Positions 4,938 through 6,264 of a stretch of DNA of 6,264 nucleotides are shown here, in pieces. Each line of letters begins with the position of its first letter. Position 1 is the first letter of the stretch. The notes below the pieces were generated by a model that had not been told where the DNA came from, made no database searches, and saw nothing but the letters and a program-made list of their open reading frames with translations. Location of the stretch: the NCBI GenBank assembly GCA_017553815.1, contig JAFZJT010000121.1, forward strand, positions 1 to 6,264, written 5' to 3'. Source of the stretch: Clostridia bacterium. Its GTDB lineage: Bacteria; Bacillota_A; Clostridia; Christensenellales; CAG-138. Made by a program: the position numbers and the translations under genes.

Positions 4938-6264
4938 TTGAAAGAACCCAAGTTAAAGCTCAAAACAAAGCCGAAGATGGGTGTTCCGAAGGTGCTCGAT
5001 AAGGCAAGGAATCTTTCGCGCAGTATGCGAAACGCAGCTCAAAGGGCAAAGGACAAGGCAAGCATCGACAGCGATGAGTATGCTTCACCATCCGAATACG
5101 CTGAGCATGAGATCAGCGAGATCATAAATGACGGAGTTACGGCTTCAAGGAAAACAGCGAGCAAAGCAGCAACTTCCGCAAAGAAGCGCATACGCAGAAG
5201 CATAGACAAGCGCAGAGCGAAAAAGCAGCTTTCGCAAGAGCAGAGCATCGATACGGCAAACGATATCGAAGTTTGCGAGCCTTGCTCCGCGGAAGAAGCT
5301 CCAAAGCCCAAGACAAACGGCAAACGAGGCAGAAAGCCCAACAATGAAAGCGGCAAACAGAGCAAGGCCCATGGAAAGAGCATATCGAAGCAATCTGACG
5401 CGAGGTCGTCATTCGGCTCTAAAAGCGATCAGCCTTCAAAGCCTGTAAGCAATACGCGATCTCGAAGGTCAACTGAGAATCAGGCTTATTCCGAATCTGC
5501 ACGAACTGCGAGCCCGATGCGAGTAACGATGCGTCCGAAAGTCGCACCGAAGAACACGGCTTCCACAGTCAAGCAAGCTCCCGCAAGGACGTTAAAGACA
5601 ACCTCTCGCACCGTCAATACAACGGGTAAAACAGTAAAGGCAACCGAGCGGGCTGTTGTCAAAACCGCCGAAGCTACGAAACAGACAGCTCAAAAGACGG
5701 CGCAGGCGTCGAAGTTCGCGGCACAGAAAGCGGCTGCAGCGGCAAGGGTTACTGCAAAAGTCGTGGCAAAGGCTGCACAGTTGACCGTTAAGGGCGCTGT
5801 TGCTGTAGGAAAAGGTATTGCTGCGGGTGTAAAATGGCTTGTTGCTGCGATAACGGCCGGAGGTTGGGTTGCGGTGGTAATCATCGCCGGAATTATAATG
5901 ATTGCCGCGATAGTTTGTACCGGCTTCGGAATATTCTTCTCCAACGATGGAGGCGGAAGAAGCATATCTGAGGTCATACCAACGATAGAGAGGCAGTTTA
6001 ATTCAAGAATAACCTATGATATCAACCAAATACCTCTTGGCAGGCACTCGGCTAAGAAAACTGTCTATGTCGGCGACGATGACGGCGATGCTCCCGTGAA
6101 TAACTGGAACGATGTTATTGCCGTATTCTCGGTGCTAGCAACAACTCGCGATGAGGACCCGATGGACGTAGTGGTGCTTACGGAGGATGCAGAAGCGCTT
6201 CTCGGCAATGTGTATAACCGAATGAACTCATACACGATCACAACCGGAAGTTCGGGTGAAGGAG
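4938..6264 (+). CDS. N-terminal part of a membrane-anchored T4SS cell-wall hydrolase candidate (3' partial)
   Basis: The frame stays open from a TTG at 4938 to the window edge, giving 442 residues with no stop. GGGGGTGAG sits just before the TTG; the next in-frame ATG (4977) lacks a ribosome site. Residues 1-299 are highly basic and low in complexity. They include the segment DEYASPSEYAEHEISE (46-61), a Lys/Arg/Ser-rich stretch, and an Ala-Lys-Thr heptad-like region (about 210-298) that probably forms long helices. One membrane helix follows (300-334, with GGWVAVVII), then an extracellular start (335-442). In Tn1549/CTn4-like elements the gene after virB4 has this layout and carries a lysozyme or CHAP peptidoglycan hydrolase at its C-terminus (VirB1-like), which locally opens the wall for transfer. 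That catalytic part lies outside the window, so the enzymatic role is inferred from family memory and position. Confidence 0.82.
   Translation, partial: MKEPKLKLKTKPKMGVPKVLDKARNLSRSMRNAAQRAKDKASIDSDEYASPSEYAEHEISEIINDGVTASRKTASKAATSAKKRIRRSIDKRRAKKQLSQEQSIDTANDIEVCEPCSAEEAPKPKTNGKRGRKPNNESGKQSKAHGKSISKQSDARSSFGSKSDQPSKPVSNTRSRRSTENQAYSESARTASPMRVTMRPKVAPKNTASTVKQAPARTLKTTSRTVNTTGKTVKATERAVVKTAEATKQTAQKTAQASKFAAQKAAAAARVTAKVVAKAAQLTVKGAVAVGKGIAAGVKWLVAAITAGGWVAVVIIAGIIMIAAIVCTGFGIFFSNDGGGRSISEVIPTIERQFNSRITYDINQIPLGRHSAKKTVYVGDDDGDAPVNNWNDVIAVFSVLATTRDEDPMDVVVLTEDAEALLGNVYNRMNSYTITTGSSGEG

Larger units (their letters stand above)
1..6264. mobile_element. Internal segment of a Tn1549/CTn4-like integrative and conjugative element
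   Basis: The run of a VirB6-like C-terminus, PrgI, VirB4 and a basic membrane-anchored hydrolase candidate is the core order of the conjugation module in clostridial elements of the Tn1549/CTn4 type (C. difficile CD1112-CD1111-CD1110-CD1108 families, from memory). No integrase, relaxase, oriT or element end lies in the window, so neither the boundaries nor the mobility of the element can be judged here. The cargo in the middle is described separately. Confidence 0.8.

Noticed and set aside
5039..5977. Antisense frames within the basic membrane protein gene, some with hydrophobic character
   Set aside because: Lys- and Ala-rich coding sequence read backwards gives Leu-, Phe- and Ala-rich frames. 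The plus frame is continuous from 4938 and fits the operon.

Overview
This window looks like the type IV secretion (conjugation) region of a Firmicutes integrative and conjugative element. It most resembles the Tn1549/CTn4-like elements of gut Clostridia. The evidence is a PrgI-family membrane protein followed, with an 8-base overlap, by a VirB4-type ATPase, then the N-terminal part of a large basic single-pass membrane protein of the kind that carries a cell-wall hydrolase in these elements. GTG and TTG starts, GGAGG-type ribosome binding sites and a roughly balanced base composition in the transfer genes fit a clostridial gut commensal. The species cannot be read from the sequence.

Layout. 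Bases 2-175 are the C-terminal end of an integral membrane protein, probably the VirB6/TrbL-like transfer protein. A bidirectional hairpin terminator follows at 174-199. About 2 kb of non-transfer genes come next. Three are on the minus strand: a PycTM/DUF5706-like three-helix membrane protein (220-759), an unrecognised three-helix membrane protein (874-1209) and a small XRE-type repressor (1276-1518). One is on the plus strand: a SLOG-domain protein (1657-2199). The transfer operon resumes with prgI (2250-2600), virB4 (2593-4926) and the membrane-anchored hydrolase candidate (4938 to beyond the window end).

How the parts may work together. From knowledge of related elements, VirB6, PrgI and VirB4 genes are normally adjacent, so 176-2249 looks like cargo inserted into the operon. 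The cargo pairs a membrane protein resembling the effectors of cyclic-nucleotide (Pycsar) immunity with a SLOG protein, a fold linked to nucleotide-derived signals. No cyclase is present in the window. The SLOG promoter has two near-identical palindromes, one on its -35 and one just after its -10, spaced 41 bp apart. A weaker third copy lies beside the XRE gene. Because upstream transcription should stop at the 174-199 hairpin and then meet opposing genes, this repressed promoter is the only visible plus-strand promoter ahead of prgI-virB4. Cargo regulation and conjugation may therefore be coupled.

The PycTM-like gene is clearly more AT-rich than its neighbours. It is bracketed by a near-perfect 27-30 base direct repeat that includes the terminator hairpin, which suggests it arrived separately as a cassette.
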